Of a stretch of 46,244 bases of DNA, positions 1 through 8,613 are shown piece after piece. Source of the DNA: Methanosarcina sp. KYL-1. Lineage in GTDB: Archaea; Halobacteriota; Methanosarcinia; Methanosarcinales; Methanosarcinaceae. Numbering within the stretch: position 1 is the stretch's first letter; each line of letters starts with the position of its first letter. The stretch covers positions 1 through 46,244 of the forward strand of contig NZ_VOUA01000031.1 of assembly GCF_024372725.1 (NCBI RefSeq). Reading direction: 5' to 3'. Position numbers and translations under genes: made by a program. The notes beneath the pieces were generated by a model. That model was not told the origin of the DNA and searched no databases. It worked only from the letters and a program-made list of their open reading frames with translations.

Positions 1-1306
1 CCATATTGTCAAGACTCTGGGCTTCCTCACTGGTCTTACCTGCCTGGGAAGCATAGTCGGCAGACTTATGGGAAGACTCACTGAGTTTTTTGAAAATTTC
101 AGCAGAAGCTTTTACATCGGAAGCTGCCGTACCTGCATGCCTGGAAAGGTTCTCGGAACCGGTGGCGATCTGCTCTGCAGCTGTTGAAATTTGCTGCATG
201 CCAGTATTCATCTGGGAGACGGCTTCTTCGGACTGACGGGCTTCTTCCAGAGTTGTAAGCATGTCTGCTATAGTATTTTCAATGATTGACTTCAGCTTAA
301 TTACAAGCTCATTTAACTCATCGAAAGTATTTCCAAATTCGTCATCCTTGATTTTTTCCAGATTAACGTCAAGATCCCCCTCCCCAATTCTTCTGATGCC
401 TTCTCCAAGCTCTTTCAGGCAACTGTTAGTGTAATCTAAAAGGCCCTGAATTTCATCTTCTTTCTCTTTCATCTCGGTCATATCAGTTAAAACCGTGAGA
501 CTACCGATAATGACGCCATCCTCATCTTTTATCGGTACTGAAGAACATACTACAAATAGCGCTTTATCTGCACCCGTAAGTTTAACAGATCCTTCAAGGT
601 TATAAACTGCTTCTCCGGTTTCCAACACTTTTTCAGCAAGAGATTTAGTTTTATTAGTACCTTTGGTATTATCTACTAAAGTACTACTTTCTACGATTTC
701 AGAAGGGGACAGGCCGATGAAGTCATCCGCACTTTTAAGGTTGCAGACTTCTACAAAATAATCATTGAGATGTTTTATCTTTCTAGATGAATCTACAAAA
801 TATGCAAATGATGGCTTTGGTATGCCATTAACAATCAACCGTTGAGATTCTTCTCGTTGTTTTACATGCCGAGTTGCGTCTAAAAACACCCCATCAATAT
901 AAGCCAGGTTTCCGTTATCATCATTCACTAAATGAGCCTGTTCATGAATGAATACTGTATTACCGTCTGATCTTTTGATTCTATATTCAACTTGATAGGA
1001 AGTGTTGCTTTTCTTTGCTTTCTGCACAACCTTATCGATTATTGGGACATCCTCCGGAAAAATAAGATCGGACCATGATAATTTTTGGGCAATAAAATCC
1101 ATTTTAGAATAACCGGTTAGCCTCTCCACATTTTTACTTATATAAAGTATAGCCCATGACGACTCATTCGATACTCTAAAAATAGTTACCGGAAGGCTAT
1201 CTATTAGCCAGCTTACTTCTTTTGCCTTTGAATCCATATCCTCAATCAGATTTTGGGATGATTTTTTTTGCTCCCTCTTTTCTACATCAGAACCCATTGA
1301 AACCAT
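1..1306 (-). CDS. Cytoplasmic methyl-accepting chemotaxis protein with two PAS domains (3' end cut by window)
   Basis: I translated the minus strand by hand. An ORF opens at ATG 1306 and runs off the window at base 1, giving about 435 codons. Order: a first PAS domain (about residues 30-135, with a PAC-like segment reading YRIKRSDGNTVFIHEQAH), a second PAS domain (about 145-265), a HAMP-like linker (GEGIRRIGEGDLDVNLEKI), then the start of the signalling coiled coil (QMNTGMQQISTAAEQIATGS). No membrane segment is visible, so it is a cytoplasmic sensor rather than a transmembrane receptor. A GGAG ribosome site lies about 11 bases before the ATG. The ATG at 1317 leads straight to a stop. Such receptors feed CheA; the archaellum operon 7 kb away gives a plausible output, but no che gene is in the window. 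The ligand is unknown. Confidence 0.9.
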   Translation of the reverse strand, partial: MVSMGSDVEKREQKKSSQNLIEDMDSKAKEVSWLIDSLPVTIFRVSNESSWAILYISKNVERLTGYSKMDFIAQKLSWSDLIFPEDVPIIDKVVQKAKKSNTSYQVEYRIKRSDGNTVFIHEQAHLVNDDNGNLAYIDGVFLDATRHVKQREESQRLIVNGIPKPSFAYFVDSSRKIKHLNDYFVEVCNLKSADDFIGLSPSEIVESSTLVDNTKGTNKTKSLAEKVLETGEAVYNLEGSVKLTGADKALFVVCSSVPIKDEDGVIIGSLTVLTDMTEMKEKEDEIQGLLDYTNSCLKELGEGIRRIGEGDLDVNLEKIKDDEFGNTFDELNELVIKLKSIIENTIADMLTTLEEARQSEEAVSQMNTGMQQISTAAEQIATGSENLSRHAGTAASDVKASAEIFKKLSESSHKSADYASQAGKTSEEAQSLDNM

Positions 1307-1891
1307 TTTTGATACATCTCCAGATTATTATTATAATCATCGTAATAATAATTAGAATAAATATATAAATGTGTAGGTGATGTGAAAAAACTTCCAACAA
1401 GTTGGCATCTCAGATACTATCGGATCAATTCTTCAATTTGTTATGAAAAAAACAAACGAATGAATTCATTCATCTTCTATTGACATGAACAACTCTTATT
1501 TATGGAAAACAATTAAAAAGGAAAACAATTAAAAAAACACTAAATACTTATGTGAATTTTTTAGTGATACTGTTCCAAGTTATTCAGAAAAGATTAACCT
1601 AATAACTAACCCAATAACTTCAATAATTAGTAAATTTTTATACACATTAGTGGCATAGAAATTAATTGTGTTTAATTTGCCGCCCTACAACATTCAGGTT
1701 TCTATAACATTCAAGATATAATTTGTATATAACTCGCATAAAGTAATTTCAGCTTTAATTTTATAGCTGCATACTACCCATTCCTCTATACGATTACAAG
1801 AAAATTATACAATTATATATTCCCAATGTGAAACTTTATATACATCCAGGTAATCTGTTTCAGAAAAGTATTATTCGGACCTGGGGTTCTT
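1307..1891. other. AT-rich intergenic region with divergent promoters
   Basis: About 585 bases without a credible ORF. It separates the minus-strand chemoreceptor from the plus-strand DsrE-like gene and is strongly AT-rich. Several TATA-like words are present, including one near 1834-1842 (TTTATATAC) about 50 bases before ATG 1892. I see no RNA gene here. Confidence 0.6.
1834..1842 (+). promoter_or_regulatory. TATA box of the DsrE-like gene
   Basis: The word TTTATATAC fits the archaeal box A. Transcription would start near 1865 and leave a leader of roughly 25 bases before ATG 1892. No other candidate lies closer to the gene. Confidence 0.5.
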
Positions 1892-2260
1892 ATGACAAAA
1901 GTCGAAAAGGTATTGCTGCTACTCAAAAACATGGTATATGAAAGCACAAGCCCGCAGGAAACTCTCAAATTTGCAAAATATTACCGGAGTAAGGGGCTTG
2001 ACGTTCTGGTCATCCTCTGGGGGCCAATGGGGGTACTGCTTGCAAAGAAAGACAAGACCAGAGGGTCACCAAAATACGACGCCATGATTCAGGAATGTAT
2101 AGAGATTGGGGTCGAATTCCGCTGCTGCCAGCTTGCCTCGGACATGATAGGCCTCAAGAAAGAAGAACTGATTCCAGGGATTGAATTCATCTGCTCCAAG
2201 GACGTAGCCGAACTTTTCCTTACATACCAGGAAGAAAACCAGTTGATCATAAACTTCTGA
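1892..2260 (+). CDS. DsrE/DsrF-like family protein
   Basis: A 122-residue soluble protein. The N-terminal strand VEKVLLLLKN, the sequence LDVLVILWGPMGVLLAK, and a final segment ending in KDVAELFLTYQEENQL fit the small alpha/beta fold of DsrE-type proteins, which act in sulfur relay or are uncharacterised. Cysteines lie at about residues 69, 78, 79 and 100 (C in QECIE, CC in FRCCQ, C in FICSK), so thiol or persulfide chemistry is possible but unproven. It stands alone, with its own TATA box and about 570 bases of non-coding DNA downstream. The family assignment comes from fold-like sequence features; the function is not known. Confidence 0.75.
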   Translation: MTKVEKVLLLLKNMVYESTSPQETLKFAKYYRSKGLDVLVILWGPMGVLLAKKDKTRGSPKYDAMIQECIEIGVEFRCCQLASDMIGLKKEELIPGIEFICSKDVAELFLTYQEENQLIINF

Positions 2261-2307
2261 GCTTTCGGAACAAAACTCAATATTTTAACTAAAGCCAATA
2301 AAACTCA

Positions 2308-2346
2308 ATAATTCACTGGAACTTAAAATTCACTGGAACTTAAAAT
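2308..2346. repeat. 17-bp direct repeat, two copies
   Basis: ATTCACTGGAACTTAAA occurs twice head to tail directly after the DsrE-like gene. It is one of the many short arrays found between genes in this window. Confidence 0.85.
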
Positions 2347-2787
2347 CTACATTACCCCCTTATTTCCCCTCATCCCTAATTCAGCCCCCTAATTTTCGGG
2401 AGAGAATTCCCATCCTTTTAAAACTTTTCAGTACATTGCAGCAACAAATTCCATCAATAGATTCCTATCAATAGATTCTTATCAACAGGTCCCCCAAATG
2501 TTGGCCAGGCTTTTCAGCACATTGAATCAACAAGTTTATCAAATTCTTCCCAACGTTTATGTTACATTCAGCCCTTGTCGGGGAAGAGACCTTCTTGCTT
2601 CTCCACCAGCACTCTGCTTTTTCCAAACCGATAAAGTTTTTTATGTTTGCGGGCAACTCTTCATTCCCGGTGCAAAAACCAGCCAGAAAATCCGCTTTTA
2701 AGGAATAAATTATATGCCAATATGTATATAATTAGCATAAAAGCACCATATTTGAATTCTTGTGCCTTATTTTAGCATTAGAAGGTA

Positions 2788-2796
2788 ATTTATAAC
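2788..2796 (+). promoter_or_regulatory. TATA box of hmgA
   Basis: ATTTATAAC lies about 36 bases before ATG 2832, so transcription would begin close to 2820 with a very short leader. A second TATA-like word, TATATAATTA, lies at about 2724-2733 and could be an alternative. Confidence 0.5.
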
Positions 2797-2831
2797 TGAA
2801 ACAAGCAAAGGACCAAAATCTCGGTGATTCC

Positions 2832-4088
2832 ATGTCTTTAGAAGCCTATGAACTAAATGATGAGGAAAAACTTCTTTTACAGAAAATCCTGGCCGGAGAA
2901 ATCGCTTTTCGCAAAATTGAAGAGGTTTCCGACCCTGAAACTGCCGTAAAGCTCCGGAGGCTTGCCATCCAGGAGTTTGCAAAACTTGAGTTTGAGCACA
3001 TCCAGAATTTTTCCCTCGATGTGGAAGCTGCAACAAAGAAAAATATAGAAAACATGATAGGAGCCGTGCAGATCCCGCTGGGGGTTGCCGGGCTTCTAAA
3101 GGTAAACGGGGAATATGCGGACTCCGAGTACTATATCCCTCTGGCCACAACGGAGGGAGCCCTTGTAGCCAGCGTAAACCGCGGATGTTCAGTCATCACA
3201 AGATCAGGGGGAGCAAACGTCCGGATTTTCGAGGATGAAATGACCAGGGCACCCGTATTCAAACTTGAGAGCCTGGACCGCACCAAAAAGTTTTATGACT
3301 GGGTCAAAAACCCCGAGACTTTCGAACAGATGAAAGAAGTCGCCGAAAAGACAACCCGTTTCGGAAAACTGCTTGGCGTGCAGCCCTTCGTGGCCGGGAC
3401 CTACGTATACCTCAGGTTTTCCTATGACACTAAAGATGCAATGGGCATGAACATGGTCACCATAGCCACGGACGCCGTGCTCCACCTGATAGCCGACGAG
3501 TTCGGCGCCCAGCCGATTACCCTTTCAGGGAACATGTGCACCGACAAAAAACCGGCTTCCATAAGCACCATCCTCGGGAGGGGAAAGACCGTCGTCGCCG
3601 AAGTCACCATCCCTGCGGAAATCGTCAAGGAAACCCTGAAGTGCACCCCTGAGACCATGGTTGAGGTTAACTACAGCAAGAACCTGCTGGGCTCGGCAAG
3701 GGCAGGAGCACTCGGTTTCAACGCCCACGCAGCAAACATCATTGCAGCTGTCTACCTGGCCTGCGGACAGGACGCGGCCCATGTTGTCGAAGGCAGCACC
3801 GCGATCACAAGCATGGAGCTTACAAAATACGAGGAAGTTCACTGTTCGGTCACCCTGCCAGCCCTGCCGGTGGGGACCGTAGGAGGGGGCACCACCCTTG
3901 GGACCCAGAGGGACTGCCTGAACCTCCTGGGCGTTGCAGGCGCAGGAGATGTCCCCGGGACAAACGCCCGGAAGTTTGCAGAAATCGTAGCCTCTGCCGT
4001 GCTTGCAGGAGAGATCTCCCTGATCGGGGCCCAGGCCGCCGGACATCTCGCCCGCGCCCATGCCCAGCTCGGCCGCGGGAAGTTCTGA
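2832..4088 (+). CDS. hmgA: 3-hydroxy-3-methylglutaryl-CoA reductase
   Basis: NADPH-dependent reduction of HMG-CoA to mevalonate, the committed step to archaeal isoprenoid lipids. At 418 residues it has the usual length of the catalytic domain without a membrane anchor. Visible signatures: ENMIGAVQIPLGVAG (73-87), TTEGALVASVNRGC with catalytic Glu108, DAMGMNMV (202-209), SGNMCTDKKPA with catalytic Lys239, GQDAAH with Asp314, GTVGGGTTLGTQ (348-359), and the C-terminal LARAHAQLGR with general-acid His410. This is the class I pattern. The gene is monocistronic, followed by a T-rich terminator region. All catalytic residues are intact. Confidence 0.97.
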   Translation: MSLEAYELNDEEKLLLQKILAGEIAFRKIEEVSDPETAVKLRRLAIQEFAKLEFEHIQNFSLDVEAATKKNIENMIGAVQIPLGVAGLLKVNGEYADSEYYIPLATTEGALVASVNRGCSVITRSGGANVRIFEDEMTRAPVFKLESLDRTKKFYDWVKNPETFEQMKEVAEKTTRFGKLLGVQPFVAGTYVYLRFSYDTKDAMGMNMVTIATDAVLHLIADEFGAQPITLSGNMCTDKKPASISTILGRGKTVVAEVTIPAEIVKETLKCTPETMVEVNYSKNLLGSARAGALGFNAHAANIIAAVYLACGQDAAHVVEGSTAITSMELTKYEEVHCSVTLPALPVGTVGGGTTLGTQRDCLNLLGVAGAGDVPGTNARKFAEIVASAVLAGEISLIGAQAAGHLARAHAQLGRGKF

Positions 4089-4148
4089 AACCGCCGGAAA
4101 ATGCCGGGTAAATGCCAGAACCCGGCATCCGGAGAAAAGTAAGAATAC

Positions 4149-4190
4149 AAATTTTTCCCTTTTTTGCATTATTTTTTCCTTTTTCATATC
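4149..4190 (+). terminator. T-rich terminator after hmgA
   Basis: Several runs of five to six T (around 4151-4186) follow hmgA by about 60 bases. Poly-T tracts without a required hairpin are the usual archaeal termination signal. Confidence 0.55.
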
Positions 4191-4324
4191 ACTTTCTTTC
4201 TTTTTTGCATACAGCAATTTCTTTTGATGGTTTCTTTTGACAGTTCATGACCAATCGGGTGGTATTAGTCCAGAATATCCGAAAAAGGAACTGTAAACTC
4301 ATCGTTCGGACATGAAAACCTTTT

Positions 4325-4717
4325 TTGATATATTTTTCAGGTACCTTCGTTCTCACCGGGGCCTTCACAGTCTGGATTCTCCATAAATTGAATTGGAATG
4401 ACAAAAAAGATCCAAAAAAGAATATTCCTGCATCGATATTCTTTGACATTACCGTCAGGAATTATGAAAAATATAGAAGTTATTATACGCCCGTTATTAT
4501 TAAATTTTTGTACAAAGTAGAAACGCTTATTATTGCCTACACTTCTAAACTTAATATGGTGCCATGCATGAGCAACCCCGTGGACATTCTGGCCTGTGCG
4601 GTTACTTCCGCAATTTGCTTTTTAATCCTGTATACCATCCTTCAGATGGATATACTGATACTTGGGATTGTGCTGGTAGGCTGCATACTTTTTGGAAAGA
4701 CCCTTTACCTTTTCTAA
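4325..4717 (+). CDS. Doubtful hypothetical membrane protein, possibly a decayed gene
   Basis: A 130-residue frame that opens at TTG 4325. A hydrophobic N-terminus (FVLTGAFTVWIL) is followed by a Lys-rich stretch and two C-terminal membrane helices (DILACAVTSAICFLILYTIL and ILILGIVLVGCILFG, about residues 80-125). No clear ribosome site precedes the TTG. An ATG at 4312 with better context opens another frame that stops after about 24 codons. It could be a small integral membrane protein, a remnant in which a frameshift has disconnected the start, or chance. The C-terminal hairpin is the most protein-like part. I do not recognise a family. Confidence 0.35.
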   Translation: MIYFSGTFVLTGAFTVWILHKLNWNDKKDPKKNIPASIFFDITVRNYEKYRSYYTPVIIKFLYKVETLIIAYTSKLNMVPCMSNPVDILACAVTSAICFLILYTILQMDILILGIVLVGCILFGKTLYLF

Positions 4718-4873
4718 GATTTTTTTATTTTGATTCATTGAGGCCTTTTCAACCTATTTTATAGTCAGCTCACCGTATTTGTCGTCGGTTTTCCTGAACG
4801 GATTCCGTAAATACAGAGATCGTCCGGATAGGAAGACTTCCGTGTAAAAGGGAATTTCTCCCGCACAAATTAC

Positions 4874-5068
4874 TTAAAACTCATCTTCGTCCTCGTTTTC
4901 AAGGAAATAATCACTTATTGTAAGGAAAAATATTCCTATCACGACCGTGACTCCACCCAGTACTTTATTAATCGCAAACAGGAAAGCTCCTAAAAATATA
5001 AGAGGGAAACCTAACAATACCCCCCTGCCTTTAAGAAAGAAATTTTTTATTGACTCGTGAAGTGACAT
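4874..5068 (-). CDS. Small two-helix membrane protein
   Basis: A 64-residue hypothetical protein starting at ATG 5068, preceded on its strand by a good ribosome site (GGAGATG about 10 bases upstream). Two membrane helices are visible at about residues 17-33 (VLLGFPLIFLGAFLFAI) and 36-54 (VLGGVTVVIGIFFLTISDYF), followed by a short acidic tail ENEDEDEF. The family is not recognised. The acidic end after a helical hairpin suggests a small membrane-anchored partner protein, but that is a guess. Confidence 0.7.
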   Translation of the reverse strand: MSLHESIKNFFLKGRGVLLGFPLIFLGAFLFAINKVLGGVTVVIGIFFLTISDYFLENEDEDEF

Positions 5069-5305
5069 TATGACTCATCTCCTCTCTGCCCGGATAGCCG
5101 TGTTAACACCGTTAAGACAATTCTCCGATAAAAACATTCCTTTATTTTACGGGTCAGGAAACCTGAGCAAAAACGCGGATTTTATCCCGTCTGCTATTCC
5201 ACTGACCCTTATTTTCTCTTATGATTGAGAGTTATTCCTCAACTCAGGTATTTGAATATCACATTTTTTCCGGAATTATTTCCTAATTCAATACCGGGAG
5301 CAAGA

Positions 5306-5314
5306 TTATATAAA
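5306..5314 (+). promoter_or_regulatory. TATA box for the kor operon leader
   Basis: TTATATAAA is a near-perfect archaeal box A. Transcription would begin around 5335-5340, which leaves a leader of about 230 bases before the first kor codon. That is long for this organism and includes the broken small ORF at 5402-5516. Confidence 0.55.
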
Positions 5315-5401
5315 CTTTGATTTTAATATATGATTGGGGAGAATATAAGCTTTTTACGTGTGTAAGTTTTTCCGGAACCTTATCAGTACAAGGATATTGA
5401 T

Positions 5402-5516
5402 ATGGATGAAAAACTGAAGGAAATAAGCTGAACTCAACTCAAGAAGAGAACTCAGCGAAGGAGAAGAGTACGCATACCGCACGCATATCTTCAGGGTTTC
5501 TGAATTCCAATCATAG
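5402..5516 (+). pseudogene. Small leader ORF interrupted by a one-base frameshift
   Basis: ATG 5402 opens MDEKLKEIS and then meets TGA at 5429. From 5427 the next frame reads without interruption AELNSRRELSEGEEYAYR and then THIFRVSEFQS, ending at TAG 5514. Skipping one base at the junction joins them into a protein of about 37 residues with ordinary charged composition. An AGGAT lies upstream of the ATG. Either this is a decayed small gene in the kor leader, or the frame change is programmed (+1, near an early TGA), or it is a sequencing error. I do not recognise the product. Confidence 0.45.
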
Positions 5517-5570
5517 AAACCTCCGGACCTGAATGAAATATAGTGCCAAAAAATACTGGGGGAAAAATTT

Positions 5571-7295
5571 CTGGACTATACACTTCGAATAGGGGGAGAA
5601 GCCGGACAGGGGCTGCAGACCATAGGAGGAGCACTCGCAAAGGCTTTTTCACGTAAAGGTTTTCACGTATTTACGCACCAGGACTATATGTCCAGGATCC
5701 GCGGCGGGCACAATTTTTACCAGATCCGCTACTCCGACCGCAGGGTGACGGCTTCTAAGGATTCAGTGGACATCCTTGTTGCCCTTGACCTGAACACAAT
5801 CGAAATCCACAGGAAAAACCTCGGGGAAGAGGGGATCATCATCTATGATTCCGAGAGCATAAAAAAGACATTCGAAAGCCCGGAATTCATAGATGTCCCC
5901 TTCAAGAAAATAGCCCTTGATGTAGGGAAAAACAGGGTCATGGAAAACACCGTGGCAACGGGAGCCGTGCTCGGCATGCTGGGGACGGGGTTGGACGCCC
6001 TTGAGGAAATCCTGAGAACGGCTTTCAAGAAGAAAGGGGAAGAAGTAATCGAAAAAAACATCGCCTGTGCGCATGCAGGCTACGATTATGCCAGGGAGCA
6101 CTGCCCAGGCTGCGAAAAATCAGGGCTTTCAGAGCCGCAAGACAGGAAACTCATGCTCATAAACGGGCTCCAGGCAATAGGGCTCGGAGCCCTTATGTCA
6201 GGCTGCAAGTTCTATTCAGCCTACCCGATGACCCCGTCGACTGGGGTAATGAACTTCCTGGCATCAAAGGCAGAAGAATACGGGATAATCGTCGAACAGG
6301 CCGAAGACGAGGTTGCAGCCATAAATATGGCAATAGGAGCCTCCTTTGCAGGGGTGCGGGCCATGACCGGGACTTCAGGCGGGGGGTTTGCCCTGATGGT
6401 AGAAGGCCTCTCCCTGGCCGGGATGACCGAGACCCCGATCGTAATTGCAGAAGTGCAGCGCCCCGGGCCGGCTACGGGCCTTCCCACCAGGACGGAACAG
6501 GCGGACCTCCTCTTCATCCTCTACTCAGGGCACGGGGAGTTCCCAAGGGTGATTTTCGAGCCGGGAAGCCCGAAACAGGCCTTTTACCTCACAAACAGGG
6601 CTTTTGAGATTGCGGAAAAGTACCAGGTCCCGGTGTTTATCCAGTCCGACCAGTACCTGGGAGACTCCCAGTGGACCTTTGAGGACTTCGACCCCGAAAA
6701 GCTGCTCTACAACGATTATAGGCTGCGGGAAAAAGACCTTAAAGGGGTTGAGGAGTACAGGCGCCATGCCCTCTCGGAAACCGGCATTTCCCTCCTTGCA
6801 GTCCCCGGGGAGGCAGGAAAGCACCTGGTAGTAACCGACAGCGACGAGCATGATGAAGAGGGCCACATCATAGAAGATGCCGAGACCCGGATAGAAATGG
6901 TAAGGAAGAGGCTCCTTAAAAAAATGCCCCTTATTAGAAAAGAAATCGAAGCCCCACTGCTCTACGGAGCCCCCTCTCCAAAGGTCGTGCTCGTGGGCCA
7001 CGGCTCGACCTACGGCGTTATGAAAGAGGTTGTGGACCTCTTTTCGGGGGAGCAGGAGATTGCCATGCTGCATTTCAGCCAGGTCTATCCCCTTCCAGAA
7101 AGGGACAGGTTCGATTACATCGAACTCCTGGAAAAAGCAGACCTTGCCATCTGCATAGAAAACAACGCAACAGGGCAGTTTGCAAAACTTATCAGGGCCG
7201 AGACAGGCTTCGGTTTCGTACACCTGGTATCGAGATACGACGGGAGGCCCTTTACAGTTGAAAACCTGAAGGAGGAACTGCATGCCTACATTTGA
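5571..7295 (+). CDS. korA: 2-oxoacid:ferredoxin oxidoreductase, fused gamma-alpha subunit
   Basis: Oxidises a 2-oxoacid (2-oxoglutarate or a related acid) to acyl-CoA, passing electrons to ferredoxin; partner of the following beta subunit. The N-terminal gamma domain (about 1-190) has RIGGEAGQGLQTIGG and YMSRIRGGHNFYQIR. The alpha domain follows, with YPMTPSTG for thiamine-pyrophosphate and CoA-site packing and TGTSGGGFALM. I start the gene at CTG 5571. It gives LDYTLRIGGEAGQG, exactly where this family normally has M-x-Y-T-x-R-I-G-G, and a GGGGGA ribosome site sits about 7 bases upstream. The first in-frame ATG is at 5688 and would delete 39 conserved residues. Overlaps korB by 14 bases. The substrate is not fixed by sequence alone. 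Confidence 0.9.
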   Translation: MDYTLRIGGEAGQGLQTIGGALAKAFSRKGFHVFTHQDYMSRIRGGHNFYQIRYSDRRVTASKDSVDILVALDLNTIEIHRKNLGEEGIIIYDSESIKKTFESPEFIDVPFKKIALDVGKNRVMENTVATGAVLGMLGTGLDALEEILRTAFKKKGEEVIEKNIACAHAGYDYAREHCPGCEKSGLSEPQDRKLMLINGLQAIGLGALMSGCKFYSAYPMTPSTGVMNFLASKAEEYGIIVEQAEDEVAAINMAIGASFAGVRAMTGTSGGGFALMVEGLSLAGMTETPIVIAEVQRPGPATGLPTRTEQADLLFILYSGHGEFPRVIFEPGSPKQAFYLTNRAFEIAEKYQVPVFIQSDQYLGDSQWTFEDFDPEKLLYNDYRLREKDLKGVEEYRRHALSETGISLLAVPGEAGKHLVVTDSDEHDEEGHIIEDAETRIEMVRKRLLKKMPLIRKEIEAPLLYGAPSPKVVLVGHGSTYGVMKEVVDLFSGEQEIAMLHFSQVYPLPERDRFDYIELLEKADLAICIENNATGQFAKLIRAETGFGFVHLVSRYDGRPFTVENLKEELHAYI

Positions 7296-8133
7296 AGCCT
7301 ATGAAGGCCAGACCCCTACCTGGTGTCCGGGCTGCGGGAACTTCCAGATCCTCTCAAGCCTCAAAAAAGCCCTTGTCGAACTCGGGATCGAACCCTGGGA
7401 AGTCCTCCTGGTCTCCGGGATAGGGCAGAGCGGAAAACTGCCCCATTACATGAAGTGCCACACCTTCAACGGGCTGCACGGGAGGACGCTTCCCGTTGCC
7501 ACGGCTGCCAAACTTGCCAACCATTCCCTTCACGTGATCGCAGTTGCCGGGGACGGGGACTGCTACGGGGAAGGCGGAAACCATTTCCTCCATGCCATCC
7601 GGAGGAACCCGAACATCACCCTGCTGGTCCACAACAACCAGATCTACGGGCTGACCAAAGGACAGGCATCCCCCACCTCAGCCCGGGGCACCCGCTCAAA
7701 AGCCCAGCCATTCGGCGCCGTTTCGGAACCCATGAACCCTCTTGCCCTGGCAGTCTCCCAGGACTGCAGTTTTGTTGCCCGGGGCTTTTCAGGGGACCAG
7801 GAATACCTCAAAGAGCTGATGAAAGCTGCAATCACCCACAAGGGCTTTGCCCTCCTGGACATCCTCCAGCCCTGCGTAAGCTTCAACAAGATAAATACTT
7901 TCAAATGGTACCGGGACAGGGTTTACAGGCTCGAAGAAGACTACGACCCCTCAAACCGCCTTAAAGCATTCGAAAAGGCCCTTGAATGGGGAGAAAGGAT
8001 CCCTAACGGCATTTTCTACAAAAACAACCGGGAAACCCTTGAAGAACTGATCCCGGTCATCCGGGAACAGCCCCTCGTCAGGCAGAAGTTTTCGGTTGAA
8101 GAAGTAAAGCGGGAACTTGAAAAGTTTTATTAA
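7282..8133 (+). CDS. korB: 2-oxoacid:ferredoxin oxidoreductase, beta (thiamine-pyrophosphate) subunit
   Basis: Catalytic partner of the gamma-alpha subunit. The 283 residues show WCPGCGNF (Cys15, Cys18), the thiamine-pyrophosphate/Mg motif GDGDCYGEGGNHF (91-103) closing with HNNQIYGLTKGQASPT, and DILQPCVSF (Cys198). In many KorB proteins the third cluster cysteine lies in a G-I-G-C-S motif. Here that position reads SGIGQSGKLPH with Gln49, and a cysteine appears ten residues later in MKCHTFNGLHGR (Cys59). So either Cys59 is the ligand or the cluster differs. No separate delta ferredoxin subunit is next to it. Translation is probably coupled to korA through the 14-base overlap. Confidence 0.95.
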   Translation: MPTFEAYEGQTPTWCPGCGNFQILSSLKKALVELGIEPWEVLLVSGIGQSGKLPHYMKCHTFNGLHGRTLPVATAAKLANHSLHVIAVAGDGDCYGEGGNHFLHAIRRNPNITLLVHNNQIYGLTKGQASPTSARGTRSKAQPFGAVSEPMNPLALAVSQDCSFVARGFSGDQEYLKELMKAAITHKGFALLDILQPCVSFNKINTFKWYRDRVYRLEEDYDPSNRLKAFEKALEWGERIPNGIFYKNNRETLEELIPVIREQPLVRQKFSVEEVKRELEKFY

Positions 8134-8613
8134 ACCTTCAACCTCCCCTCACCTTCATTTTTAGCTAATGTATATGAATATAAAAGGAGTTATAATATAG
8201 ATAAGCCCTTATCTTTTTTAAGAGATGAATAACCGCACGAAAATATTAAAACCCGGATAAAATTTGGATACCCGGGTCAGGAACCAAAAACCTGCTCCTC
8301 AAAACCATCCCGGGAATAATTGACCCCTGGCAAGGACATAATTCCCAAATAATTTTTCACAGAAAATTTAAACTCTTTTTAAAAATGTACATTAATAAAA
8401 ACTTGGTAATTTTTTGGGAAAAGTTAATAAATTAGAAGAGTTATACTATCTCTTGTAAGATTATGGGTAGGTATAGAGGGGTCATTAAATTAGAAACTGC
8501 ATTAGATTAGCTTTCAGGTTAGATTTCCAGACAGCTACAGCTATATGGGGTTCTTTTGACTTTTCTATAGACATTTTAAGAAAATTAAAAAAGAATATGA
8601 GGAGTGAAGCAAA
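8134..8613. other. Intergenic region and fla operon leader
   Basis: About 480 AT-rich bases. It contains T-rich stretches after korB, several TATA-like words (for example around 8418-8428 and 8440-8446), and the flaB ribosome site GAGGAG near 8598-8603. The distance suggests a long, possibly regulated leader for the archaellum operon. I see no small gene or structured RNA I can support. Confidence 0.55.

Larger units (their letters stand above)
2261..2831. other. Intergenic region with short direct repeats and the hmgA promoter
   Basis: About 570 bases. It holds a 17-base direct repeat in two copies (2308-2346, ATTCACTGGAACTTAAA) and a 14-15 base repeat around 2452-2487 (ATCAATAGATTC core, two and a half copies). 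Small ORFs on both strands near 2468-2701 lack ribosome sites and coding character, so I do not call them. Confidence 0.6.

Noticed and set aside
2468-2701. Two 60-70 codon ORFs in the gap before hmgA
   Set aside because: Opposite strands cover the same DNA, no ribosome site.
2767-4217. ORFs on the minus strand across hmgA, up to 230 codons
   Set aside because: They lie opposite a clear enzyme gene with all catalytic motifs; composition follows codon bias of the other strand.
6525-7283. 252-codon minus-strand ORF
   Set aside because: Shadow of korA; no ribosome site or protein character.
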